Positions 1 to 5,870 are shown, counted from the stretch's first letter. The stretch: DNA of 6,325 bases from an uncultured Novosphingobium sp. (GCA_938005655.1 CALLNA010000107.1:1-6325), one strand, 5' to 3'. Numbers and translations are program-made. The notes: generated by a model not told the origin, from the letters alone.

Positions 1-855
1 CCGCCAGTCGACCACCTGGCCGAGCCGGTCGATGGCCGTGGCGACATCGATCTCCTCGGGCGCGGCATCGCAGGGCGGGCTCGGCGTCTCGTCGTGGGGG
101 CTGAGCCAGAGGCGGCCGGATTCAGGCTTGAAATAGAACTGCTCGTTGAGGTCGAGCACCAGCGGCAGGTCCGGCGACGGCGCGGGCGCCGTGCGGAGCT
201 GAGCGACGGTCCGGCGATAGGGCGCGATGCCGAGCGGCCGCAGCCCGGCGAGCCCGGCGACCGGATCGGCCCAAGCCCCGGCGGCGTCGACCAGCAGGCC
301 GGCGGCGATCCGGCGCCCGTCGGCGAGGTCCAGCGTCCAGCCCGCGCCGTCGCGCGCCGCCGCGACGAGCCGCGCCGAGCAGAGCAGCTCCGCCCCCGCA
401 CGCTTCGCCCGGGCGAGGTAGTGCTGGTGCAGCCCGGCGACGTCGATGTCGCAGCAATCGGGCTCCAGCGCCCCCCCGGTCCATTCGGCGCGGAGACCGG
501 GAATGCGGGCGGCAATCTCCGCCCGGCCGAGCCGCTCGATCCGTACGCCGAGCGCGGCGAAGCCAGCGGCGAAGCGGTCGAGCGCGGCCTCCTGCCCGGC
601 CCGCGCGATGGTCAGTGCGCCGCGCGGGGCGAGGAACCCGCCGTCGCGCAGCAGCGGGCCCGAGGCCGTGGTCAGCGGCTGGATGCCGGGGCCGCCGTAG
701 CTCTCGGTCCAGAACGCGGCCGAACGCCCGGTCGCGTGGTAGCCGGGCGCGGCCTCGGCCTCGAGCAGGACGACGCTGGCCTCTCCGGCCAGCTCGGCGG
801 CGAGCGAGGCGCCGGCCATCCCGGCGCCGACCACGGCGACGTCATACCGCTTCAC
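1..855 (-). CDS. FAD-dependent oxidoreductase, DAO family (D-arginine-dehydrogenase-like), C-terminus outside window
   Basis: The minus-strand frame from GTG at 855 stays open for 285 codons to the left edge, so the C-terminus is missing. An N-terminal FAD-binding Rossmann motif is clear: YDVAVVGAGMAGAS with GAGMAG at residues 10-15, followed by an acidic residue (E32) at the end of the second strand. PGYHATGRSAA (37-47) and DAAGAWAD (190-197) are hallmark DAO-family flavin contacts. DCCDIDVAGLHQHYL (133-147) and the LNEQFYFKPESG block (236-247) match the scaffold of bacterial D-amino-acid dehydrogenases, and from memory P. aeruginosa D-arginine dehydrogenase is closest. The family oxidatively deaminates D-amino acids or related amines using FAD. 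The GTG start is chosen because it directly precedes the Rossmann strand and overlaps the upstream hydrolase's final TGA as GTGA, implying translational coupling. The substrate cannot be assigned: two residues tied to arginine recognition appear changed (F48, A80). The family is firm, the specific enzyme is not. Confidence 0.85.
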   Translation of the reverse strand, partial: MKRYDVAVVGAGMAGASLAAELAGEASVVLLEAEAAPGYHATGRSAAFWTESYGGPGIQPLTTASGPLLRDGGFLAPRGALTIARAGQEAALDRFAAGFAALGVRIERLGRAEIAARIPGLRAEWTGGALEPDCCDIDVAGLHQHYLARAKRAGAELLCSARLVAAARDGAGWTLDLADGRRIAAGLLVDAAGAWADPVAGLAGLRPLGIAPYRRTVAQLRTAPAPSPDLPLVLDLNEQFYFKPESGRLWLSPHDETPSPPCDAAPEEIDVATAIDRLGQVVDWR

Positions 856-1829
856 GGGACGCGCGCCGGGGCGCAGCGGGCGAGGAACTCGTCGATACCG
901 GCAAGGACGCGGTCGCGGACCGGATCAGCCTCGCGCAGGATCTCGTGGCGGGCCTCCGCGCCGAAGTGCAGCCGCCCGCCCCTGGGCTACCGCCGCGCCG
1001 CCTTCGCGATCGCCCGATAGCTGACCAGCCTGTCGCGCTCCACGCCGATCAGCAGCACCGGGGTCTCGACCCGTTCCAGCACGCCCGGCCGCGTGAGGAC
1101 GCGCATCGAGGCGAAGGCGCGCTCCATCCAGCCCCAGGAGCCCGGCCCCATGACCAGCTCGGGCCGATGCTCGCGCCACCACAGCTCGTCGGCGTAGCGG
1201 TCGGGATCGTGGGTCAGGAGATTGGCGCGGTCAGCGGGGACCTGGCCGGGCTTCTCGCTCCACTTCCACGCCGGGCGGCGCGGATCGCCGATCGCGGCCA
1301 TCAGCCGGGCGGCGGCGTGGAGCAGGCAATCGGGCAACGGCGGCCCGGCAACGTCGAGCATCGGCGCGCTCAGCACCATGGCCGCGGGATCGACCCGGCG
1401 CTCGGCCAGGGCGCGCAGGACAAGGTGCCCGCCCATCGAATGGCCGATCAGCACGTGGGGCCCGGGGGTCTGCGCCTTCCACGCGGCCCAGAGCCCGGCG
1501 AGGTCGCCGACCCAGATCGCGAAGTCGTCGATATGCCCGGTCACGGGGTCGAGGCCGAGCCGGCCGGACCCGGCCTGCCCGCGCCAGTCCGCCGCGGTCA
1601 CGCGCCAGCCCTCGCTCGCCCAATAGGCCAGCGTTTCCAGGTATTTCTCATAGGCGTCGCCGCGCCCCGGCATGAACAGGATCGAGCCGCGCGATCCGCC
1701 GGGCCAGTCGATCCGGCGGATCGCATGGCCGTCAGCCAGCGCCCAGCGCGATTCCGTCGCCGCGGCGGGGATCGCGCGGCGGTCGAAGGGAAGGCAGGGC
1801 TGGCCGGCCTGCTGTTCAGCGCTCGTCAT
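852..1829 (-). pseudogene. Alpha/beta hydrolase (lysophospholipase / monoglyceride lipase type) interrupted by an in-frame TAG
   Basis: From ATG at 1829 (minus strand) the frame encodes 280 residues before TAG at 987-989, then continues in the same frame for 44 codons to TGA at 852-854. The protein has a typical serine-hydrolase layout. GSILFMPGRGDAYEKY (48-63) gives the strand and oxyanion-loop region, and DWRGQAGSG (81-89) the following strand. The nucleophile elbow is GHSMGG (129-134, Ser131). The probable catalytic Asp is D266 in GVERDRLVS. The probable catalytic His lies past the stop, at position 295 in ARHEILREAD. The 280-residue product would therefore lack the His and the last helix. 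Family members cleave ester bonds of lipids such as lysophospholipids or monoacylglycerols; the substrate here is unknown. A single T-to-A change from TTG (Leu) would explain the TAG. Possibilities are a recent pseudogene, amber readthrough or a sequence error. No strong Shine-Dalgarno sequence precedes the ATG. If the stop is real, the intact ORF is 987-1829. Confidence 0.75.
987..989 (-). other. In-frame amber codon (TAG) within the hydrolase gene
   Basis: The minus-strand codons around it read AAG GCG GCG CGG CGG TAG CCC AGG. Both sides are in the same frame, and the downstream part carries recognisable family sequence (HFGAEARHEILREAD). This is therefore a nonsense substitution rather than a frameshift. 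No second start codon is positioned to rescue the last 44 residues. Confidence 0.8.
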
Positions 1830-1912
1830 TGGCTAGTCTGAGGCCCGGGCCCATGGTTACTATTTGGTAAGCACTGCCCTTTACACGTGCCTTCCAGGAC
1901 TTTGGGGGCACT
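1830..1912. promoter_or_regulatory. Divergent intergenic region between the hydrolase (minus) and cpaA (plus)
   Basis: This 83-base gap must hold the start signals for both the leftward hydrolase/oxidoreductase pair and the rightward pilus operon, unless the latter starts elsewhere. Its middle (about 1856-1886) is clearly more AT-rich than the flanking genes. On the minus strand, 1870-1853 reads TTACCAAATAGTAACCAT, which ends in GTAACCAT, one base off the ungapped CtrA box TTAACCAT. A perfect GC palindrome, GGCCCGGGCC, lies at 1842-1851 in the hydrolase leader. A GGGGG run at 1904-1908 is a plausible Shine-Dalgarno sequence four bases before the cpaA ATG. No convincing -35/-10 pair could be assigned by eye on either strand. 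Confidence 0.5.
1853..1870 (-). promoter_or_regulatory. Degenerate CtrA-like motif in the divergent promoter region
   Basis: The minus strand reads TTAC-N6-GTAAC followed by CAT. It resembles both the gapped CtrA consensus (TTAA-N7-TTAA) with mismatches and a one-off spacing, and the ungapped TTAACCAT with one mismatch. CtrA controls pilus genes in Caulobacter; its action here is inferred only from sequence likeness. Confidence 0.3.
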
Positions 1913-2401
1913 ATGCAGAGCAGCTATTTTTCCTACGGTTTGCTGGCGGCCTTGGCAATCGCGTTGCTGGCCGCGGCCTTCACCGACCTGCGCAGCCGCC
2001 ACATCTCGAACAAGCTGAACGCGGCCATCGCGCTCTGCGCCCCGCTGTTCTGGTGGGCGAGCGGCCTCTCGCTGGGCGACATGGCCTGGCAGCTCGGCGT
2101 CGCGGCGCTGAGCTTCGTCGTCTTCGCCGGGTTCTTCGCGCTGCGCTGGATGGGCGGCGGCGACGTCAAGCTGCTGACCGCGCTCGCCCTCTGGGTGAAG
2201 CCGCTGGTCTTCCTCAACCTGCTCCTGGCGATGGCGGTGATCGGCGGCGTGCTGACCCTGGCCTTCGGGGCCTGGCACATCGCCCGCCGCCAGCGCGATC
2301 GCCTGGCGATTCCCTACGGCGTCGCCATCGCCAGCGCCGCGCTGCTGGTGCTCGCCCAGACCTATTTGCCCGCCTTGCGCCAGGGCGCTTTGGCCGGGTG
2401 A
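1913..2401 (+). CDS. cpaA: Tad pilus prepilin peptidase CpaA (TadV type, A24 family)
   Basis: This 162-residue polytopic membrane protein is an aspartic prepilin peptidase that would cleave the leader of Flp/Tad pilins at the cytoplasmic face. Both catalytic aspartates of the family are visible: Asp25 in FTDLRSRHISN and Asp84 in MGGGDVK (80-86, the GxGD-type motif). Hydrophobic stretches at about 8-23, 37-50, 60-78, 86-118 and 134-149 give several membrane segments. The size fits the short CpaA/TadV type, which lacks the N-terminal methyltransferase domain of PilD-like enzymes. The ATG at 1913 is preceded by GGGGG at 1904-1908 and leads straight into the first membrane helix. It is the first pilus gene on this strand and is followed by cpaB after 85 bases. 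The usual neighbouring flp pilin gene is not found between it and the divergent hydrolase. Identification is strong from motifs plus context. Confidence 0.95.
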   Translation: MQSSYFSYGLLAALAIALLAAAFTDLRSRHISNKLNAAIALCAPLFWWASGLSLGDMAWQLGVAALSFVVFAGFFALRWMGGGDVKLLTALALWVKPLVFLNLLLAMAVIGGVLTLAFGAWHIARRQRDRLAIPYGVAIASAALLVLAQTYLPALRQGALAG

Positions 2402-2408
2402 CCGGATT

Positions 2409-2416
2409 TTAACCAT
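2409..2416 (+). promoter_or_regulatory. Perfect TTAACCAT box (ungapped CtrA motif)
   Basis: The eight bases match the ungapped CtrA-binding motif known from Caulobacter and other alphaproteobacteria. The box sits 70 bases before the cpaB ATG and one base before a -35-like TTGACC, so it would abut the polymerase site as in CtrA-activated promoters. TTTTAACCA and TTTTGACCG also form a 9-base tandem near-repeat (2407-2424). Binding by CtrA is inference. Confidence 0.45.
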
Positions 2417-2468
2417 TTTGACCGATCAAACGGCCTGAAACGACCCAATTCCACGACGGGACTACTCT

Positions 2469-2475
2469 AGGGGGG
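2469..2475 (+). promoter_or_regulatory. Shine-Dalgarno run for cpaB (AGGGGGG)
   Basis: AGGGGGG ends 11 bases before the ATG at 2487, which is long spacing. A hairpin between the two (2474-2486) could shorten the effective distance or hide the last two G residues of the site. Confidence 0.6.
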
Positions 2476-2486
2476 CTTGCAAAGCC
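2474..2486 (+). other. Small perfect stem-loop directly before the cpaB start codon
   Basis: GGCTT (2474-2478), loop GCA, then AAGCC (2482-2486) form a perfect 5-base-pair stem whose last base touches the ATG. It overlaps the end of the Shine-Dalgarno run, so folding could affect cpaB translation. It is short and could be chance in GC-rich DNA. Confidence 0.35.
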
Positions 2487-3494
2487 ATGGACAAGAAGAA
2501 GCTGTTGCTGCTGCTCGGCGCGCTGATCATCGCGATCGGCACGGGCCTCGCCGCGAGAAGCGTGCTTTCCGGCAGCTCGGCGCCGCAGGCCGAGGCCGTG
2601 GTTCCGCCGGTGGCGCAGGGCCCCAAGGTCCTTGTCGCCCAGCGCGCCCTGCCCGTGGGCACGATCGTCACCCAGGATTCGATCTCGTTCGAGGCCTGGC
2701 CCAAGGAGATGGTGCAGGACGCCTACTTCCTGGAAGGCGAGGCCGACATGAGCAAGCTGCTCGGCACGGTCGTCCGCAACCCGATCACCGCCGGCCAGCC
2801 GGTCACGCAGGGCTCGCTCGTCGCGCCGGGCGACCGCGGCTTCCTCGCCGCCGCGCTCGGGCCGGGGATGCGCGCGGTGACCATCACCGTCTCGCAGAAG
2901 ACCGGCGTCGCCGGCTTCATCTTCCCCGGCGACCACGTCGACCTGCTGCTGACCCAGCTCGTCAAGGGCCAGGGCGACAGCGACCTCAAGACCACCGAGA
3001 CGATCCTGCGCAACCTGCGCGTGCTCGCCACCGACCAGGCGACCGACACCGAGACCATCGACGGCAAGAGCGTCGTCAAGCAATCCAAGACCGTCACCCT
3101 CGAAGTGACCCCGCGCATCGCCGAGAAGATCCAGGTCGCCGAGACGATCGGCTCGCTCAGCCTCTCGCTGCGCTCGATCGCCGACAACCAGTCGGAGCTG
3201 GAGCGGGCGATCGCCAGCGGCTCGGTCAAGGTTCCGGCCGGCGCCAGCAAGCTGGAGGAGGACCGCCTCCTGACCCAGGCGATGAACCAGCCGATCGAGG
3301 GCGCCACCAGCTTCGTGACCGGCGGCGACGTCTCGCGCTTCCAGCGCCGGACCATGCCCGTCCAGGCCCCGCCGCCGATGGCCTCGGCGCCGATGGCCAG
3401 CGGCCCGAGCGGTATCTCGCCGCGCGCCTATACCGGCCCCGTGGTCCGCGTGACCCGCGGCAAGACGACCGAAGCCGTGCCGGTGGGGAAGTAG
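2487..3494 (+). CDS. cpaB: Tad pilus assembly protein CpaB (RcpC), SAF domain
   Basis: This 335-residue protein has a short N-terminal signal anchor (KKK then a hydrophobic run, about residues 6-23), placing the rest in the periplasm. A SAF-type domain follows, beginning PKVLVAQRALPVGT (46-59), then the RcpC/CpaB core with VTITVSQKTGVAGFIFPGDHVDLLL, where GFIFPGDHVD is at 143-152. The last 50 residues are rich in Pro, Met and Ser, with a basic end (VRVTRGK). CpaB/RcpC is needed for Tad pilus assembly and is thought to act with the CpaC secretin in the periplasm or at the outer membrane; its SAF fold suggests glycan or peptidoglycan contact. The ATG at 2487 is preceded by AGGGGGG and places the positive residues directly before the membrane segment, as expected. 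The stop at 3492-3494 lies 88 bases before the preferred cpaC start. Length and domain order are normal for the family. Confidence 0.95.
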   Translation: MDKKKLLLLLGALIIAIGTGLAARSVLSGSSAPQAEAVVPPVAQGPKVLVAQRALPVGTIVTQDSISFEAWPKEMVQDAYFLEGEADMSKLLGTVVRNPITAGQPVTQGSLVAPGDRGFLAAALGPGMRAVTITVSQKTGVAGFIFPGDHVDLLLTQLVKGQGDSDLKTTETILRNLRVLATDQATDTETIDGKSVVKQSKTVTLEVTPRIAEKIQVAETIGSLSLSLRSIADNQSELERAIASGSVKVPAGASKLEEDRLLTQAMNQPIEGATSFVTGGDVSRFQRRTMPVQAPPPMASAPMASGPSGISPRAYTGPVVRVTRGKTTEAVPVGK

Positions 3495-3582
3495 GACGAT
3501 GACCGCCGCCGCCATCCCGAACCCGATCACTCCGTGTCCGATCACACCGCGCGTCGCCGACGCCGTTTCTAGGGGCAACACG
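3495..3582 (+). promoter_or_regulatory. cpaC leader with an alternative in-frame ATG and a short direct repeat
   Basis: The cpaC frame is open from an ATG at 3499, but that start would add 28 residues in front of the signal peptide, so the ATG at 3583 is preferred. AGGGG at 3571-3575, seven bases before 3583, is a well-placed Shine-Dalgarno sequence. The leader contains CCGATCACTCCG (3523-3534) and CCGATCACACCG (3538-3549), a 15-base-period repeat with one mismatch. In the longer frame this would encode a PITP repeat. No promoter is evident. Confidence 0.5.
3523..3549 (+). repeat. Short direct repeat CCGATCACnCCG, two copies
   Basis: Two 12-base copies with one mismatch start 15 bases apart in the cpaC leader. 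They could be a regulator half-site pair or the trace of an N-terminal coding repeat; chance is also possible. Confidence 0.3.
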
Positions 3583-5205
3583 ATGAACCGCCGCCTGATC
3601 CATACCCTGCTGACCGCGGCCTGCGCCGTGGCGCCGCTGGCCCTCGCGCCCGGCCAGGCCGCCGCCCAGTCCGTCACCCGCCCGGCCGGCGACCTCGCCC
3701 TCTCGGTCGGTCGCGGCCAGCTCGTGACCATGCCGGGGCCGATCACCGACATCTTCATCGCCGACGACAAGGTCGCCGACGTGCAGATCAAGTCGGGCCG
3801 CCAGGTCTATGTCTTCGGCAAGGGCGGCGGGCAGACCACGGTCTATGCCAGCAACGCCGCCGGCGCGGTGGTCTGGTCCTCGACCGTGCGGGTCGGCTCG
3901 AACATCGACTCGGTCGACTCGATGCTGCGGATCGCCATGCCCGACGCCAAGATCTCGGTCGCGACGATGGGCACCAACACCGTGCTGCTGACCGGCACCG
4001 TCGCCACGCCCGAGGACGCGGCCGAGGCCCAGCGCCTGGTCACGGCCTTCGTCGGCCAGGGCTCCAACGTCATCAGCCGCCTGAAGACGGCGACGCCGCT
4101 CCAGGTCAACCTCCAGGTCCGCATCGCCGAGGTCAGCCGCTCGCTGGTCCGCGACATCGGCGTCAACCTGACGACCATGGACAGCTCGGGCGGCTTCAAG
4201 TTCGGCATGGGCCAGGGCCGCTCGCTCGGCACGACCTTCAATCCCGGCCGCGTCCTCGGCGTCGGCAACTCGCCTTCGGAATACGGCATCGACCCGACGA
4301 CCGGCAAGATCGCGCTGCTCCCCGGCACCTCGATCACGGCGACCGACATCGGATCGACCTTCGCCGGCGCCGGCAAGCTGTTCGGCCTCGACATCCTCGG
4401 CGCGCTCGACCTCGGCGAGACCGTCGGCCTGGTCACGACGCTGGCCCAGCCGAACCTGACCGCGCTGTCGGGCGAGACCGCCGACTTCCTCGCGGGCGGC
4501 GAGTTCCCGATCCCCGTGCCGCAGCAGAACGGCACCTTCTCGATCGAGTACAAGCGCTACGGCGTCAGCCTGGCCTATACGCCGACCGTCCTCGCCAACG
4601 GGCGGATCTCGCTGCGGGTGCGTCCGGAGGTGTCCGAGCTGACCGCGTCGGGCGCCGTGGTGCTCAATAACGCGCAGATCCCCGGCCTCTCGGTGCGCCG
4701 CGCCGAGACGACGGTGGAGCTGGGCTCCGGCCAGAGCTTCATGATCGGCGGCCTGCTGTCGAACAACGCGCAGAACACGCTGAAGCGCACGCCGGGCGCG
4801 GCCGACCTGCCGGTGCTCGGCAACCTGTTCAAGTCGACCAACTTCCGCAAGGGCGAGACCGAGCTGGTGATCGTGGTCACGCCCTACCTGGTCAACCCGG
4901 TCAACGCGAACGACATCAAGCTGCCGACCGACGGCTTCAACACCGCCAACGAGATCCAGCGCCTGCTGGAAAACAAGATCTCCGACGGCAAGAGCGGCCA
5001 GCAGCGCCCGACCCCGCAGATGGCGCCGGACCGCGCCGCGCCCGGCCCGCGGGTCGGCCCGGAGGTCGGCGATGCCGGCGCGGCCCCCACGGTCCCGCAG
5101 CCCGCGCCGCGCGCGAGCAACGACGCCGACGCCAAGCGCGACGAGCGCAAGCACCGCAGCTCCGCGAAGGCCGGCGACGTCGGCCCCGGCTTCAGCCTGA
5201 ATTGA
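3583..5205 (+). CDS. cpaC: Tad pilus outer-membrane secretin CpaC (RcpA)
   Basis: From ATG 3583 the product is 540 residues. It has a Sec signal peptide (NRRLIHTLL..., hydrophobic core to about 22, likely cleavage after AAA at 28). Next come a pilus-secretin N-domain (about 35-105, with LSVGRGQLVTMPGPITDIFIAD), a BON-like segment (about 108-160, LLTGTVATPEDAAEAQRL) and an N1-type segment (PLQVNLQVRIAEVSRS). The secretin core runs from about 250 to 440 and includes GGEFPIPVPQQNG (about 305-317), VTPTVL-like strands and the closing VVVTPYLVNPV motif (about 430-440). The secretin multimerises into the outer-membrane gate for the pilus. After a predicted helix (NDIKLPTDGFNTANEIQ), the last 74 residues are Pro/Ala-rich and charged, ending GFSLN. 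An ATG at 3499 would place 28 residues before the signal peptide, so 3583 is chosen. The stop precedes the cpaD start by 14 bases. Confidence 0.95.
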   Translation: MNRRLIHTLLTAACAVAPLALAPGQAAAQSVTRPAGDLALSVGRGQLVTMPGPITDIFIADDKVADVQIKSGRQVYVFGKGGGQTTVYASNAAGAVVWSSTVRVGSNIDSVDSMLRIAMPDAKISVATMGTNTVLLTGTVATPEDAAEAQRLVTAFVGQGSNVISRLKTATPLQVNLQVRIAEVSRSLVRDIGVNLTTMDSSGGFKFGMGQGRSLGTTFNPGRVLGVGNSPSEYGIDPTTGKIALLPGTSITATDIGSTFAGAGKLFGLDILGALDLGETVGLVTTLAQPNLTALSGETADFLAGGEFPIPVPQQNGTFSIEYKRYGVSLAYTPTVLANGRISLRVRPEVSELTASGAVVLNNAQIPGLSVRRAETTVELGSGQSFMIGGLLSNNAQNTLKRTPGAADLPVLGNLFKSTNFRKGETELVIVVTPYLVNPVNANDIKLPTDGFNTANEIQRLLENKISDGKSGQQRPTPQMAPDRAAPGPRVGPEVGDAGAAPTVPQPAPRASNDADAKRDERKHRSSAKAGDVGPGFSLN

Positions 5206-5210
5206 GGGAA
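5204..5210 (+). promoter_or_regulatory. Shine-Dalgarno sequence deciding the cpaD start (GAGGGAA)
   Basis: GAGGGAA overlaps the last two bases of the cpaC stop and lies nine bases before ATG 5220. It supports 5220 over the upstream TTG at 5202, which overlaps the cpaC stop as TTGA and has no comparable site before it. Confidence 0.65.
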
Positions 5211-5219
5211 CAGACGACG

Positions 5220-5867
5220 ATGCGCACACTCACGATCCGCACGACCAGCGCCGCGGCTCTGGTCCTCTCGCTCGCCCTCGGCGGCTGCGCCGGCCTGACC
5301 GCCAAGAACAACAACATGGTCGAAAGCATCCACCAGCCGGTGGTCGAGCGGACCAACTACACGCTCGACCTCGCGACCAGCCCGGGCGGGCTCTCCGTGC
5401 CCGAGCAGCGGCGCCTGGCCAACTGGTTCGACGCGCTCGACCTGCGCTACGGCGACCGCATCGCGATCGACGATCCGCTGTCCTCCGGCGCCACCCGCGC
5501 GGCGGTCGAGGCCGTCGCCTCGCGCTACGGCATCCTGCTGAGCGAGGGCGCGCCGGTCACGCCCGGCTACGTCAACGCCGGCACCGCCCGCATCGTCGTC
5601 AGCCGCAGCTCCGCCTCGGTGCCGGGCTGCCCCGACTGGTCGAAGAATTCCGAGAACGCGCTGATGAACGAGACCAGCACCAACTACGGCTGCGCGGTCA
5701 ATTCGAACCTCGCAGCGATGGTCGCCAATCCGGAGGACCTGGTGCGCGGCTCAAGCACGACCGGCCAGACGGCGGTGATGAGCTCGAACAAGGCGATCGA
5801 CACCTATCGCGAGCAGAAGCCGACCGGCTCGGCCGGCCTCAAAGAAACCAGCAGCAAGGGCAACTGA
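5220..5867 (+). CDS. cpaD: Tad pilus lipoprotein CpaD
   Basis: The product is 215 residues with a lipoprotein signal peptide: MRTLTIR, a hydrophobic core, then the lipobox LGGC with Cys23 as the lipidation site. The mature domain carries CpaD hallmarks. These are RRLANWFDALDLRYGDRI (64-81), GCPDWS (136-141) and the conserved NYGCAVNSNLAAMVANPEDL block (155-174). Cys137 and Cys158 may form a disulfide in the periplasm. CpaD-family lipoproteins work beside the CpaC secretin and are thought to help its assembly or stability, like a pilotin. The C-terminal 40 residues are Ser/Thr/Lys-rich and probably disordered. The start at 5220 is chosen for its Shine-Dalgarno sequence and clean signal peptide; a TTG at 5202 would add six residues. 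The gene lies 14 bases after cpaC and 3 before cpaE, consistent with one transcript. Confidence 0.93.
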   Translation: MRTLTIRTTSAAALVLSLALGGCAGLTAKNNNMVESIHQPVVERTNYTLDLATSPGGLSVPEQRRLANWFDALDLRYGDRIAIDDPLSSGATRAAVEAVASRYGILLSEGAPVTPGYVNAGTARIVVSRSSASVPGCPDWSKNSENALMNETSTNYGCAVNSNLAAMVANPEDLVRGSSTTGQTAVMSSNKAIDTYREQKPTGSAGLKETSSKGN

Positions 5868-5870
5868 GTC

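Larger units (their letters stand above)
2402..2486 (+). promoter_or_regulatory. cpaA-cpaB intergenic region, candidate internal promoter
   Basis: This 85-base gap is long for a pilus operon, whose later junctions here are only 3 and 14 bases, and its first part is AT-rich. It contains TTAACCAT at 2409-2416, a TTGACC hexamer at 2418-2423 that resembles a -35 element, a Shine-Dalgarno run and a hairpin next to the cpaB start. No good -10 element lies 16-18 bases after TTGACC (the 17-base position reads CGACCC). Promoter activity is therefore a suggestion. I see no terminator. Confidence 0.4.

Noticed and set aside
94..1020. A 308-codon plus-strand open frame opposite the oxidoreductase
   Set aside because: No domain and biased composition. 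The minus-strand frame carries FAD-binding motifs along its length.
615..1841. A 408-codon plus-strand open frame opposite the hydrolase
   Set aside because: Arg/Ala/Pro-rich shadow sequence. The minus strand encodes a clear alpha/beta hydrolase with GHSMGG.
1842..1851. GGCCCGGGCC palindrome in the hydrolase leader as an operator or terminator
   Set aside because: Short GC-only palindromes are frequent by chance at this base composition. There is no T-run and no second copy, so it is noted only within the intergenic entry.
1880..1885. TTTACA as a -35 element for cpaA
   Set aside because: No -10 hexamer lies at 16-18 bases, and the distance to the ATG leaves little room for a leader.
1864..2412. 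A second plus-strand open frame overlapping cpaA in another frame
   Set aside because: Arg-rich, no membrane segments or motifs. The cpaA frame has both A24 peptidase aspartates.
2409..3791. A 460-codon minus-strand open frame opposite cpaB
   Set aside because: Low-complexity Arg/Gly/Asp/His-rich translation with no recognisable domain. It mirrors the codon pattern of cpaB.
3226..5229. A 667-codon open frame on the minus strand opposite cpaC and the end of cpaB
   Set aside because: Its product is a low-complexity Arg/Ala/Gly/Asp-rich sequence typical of an antisense shadow in very GC-rich DNA. The opposite strand has full family-level matches to CpaC and CpaB.
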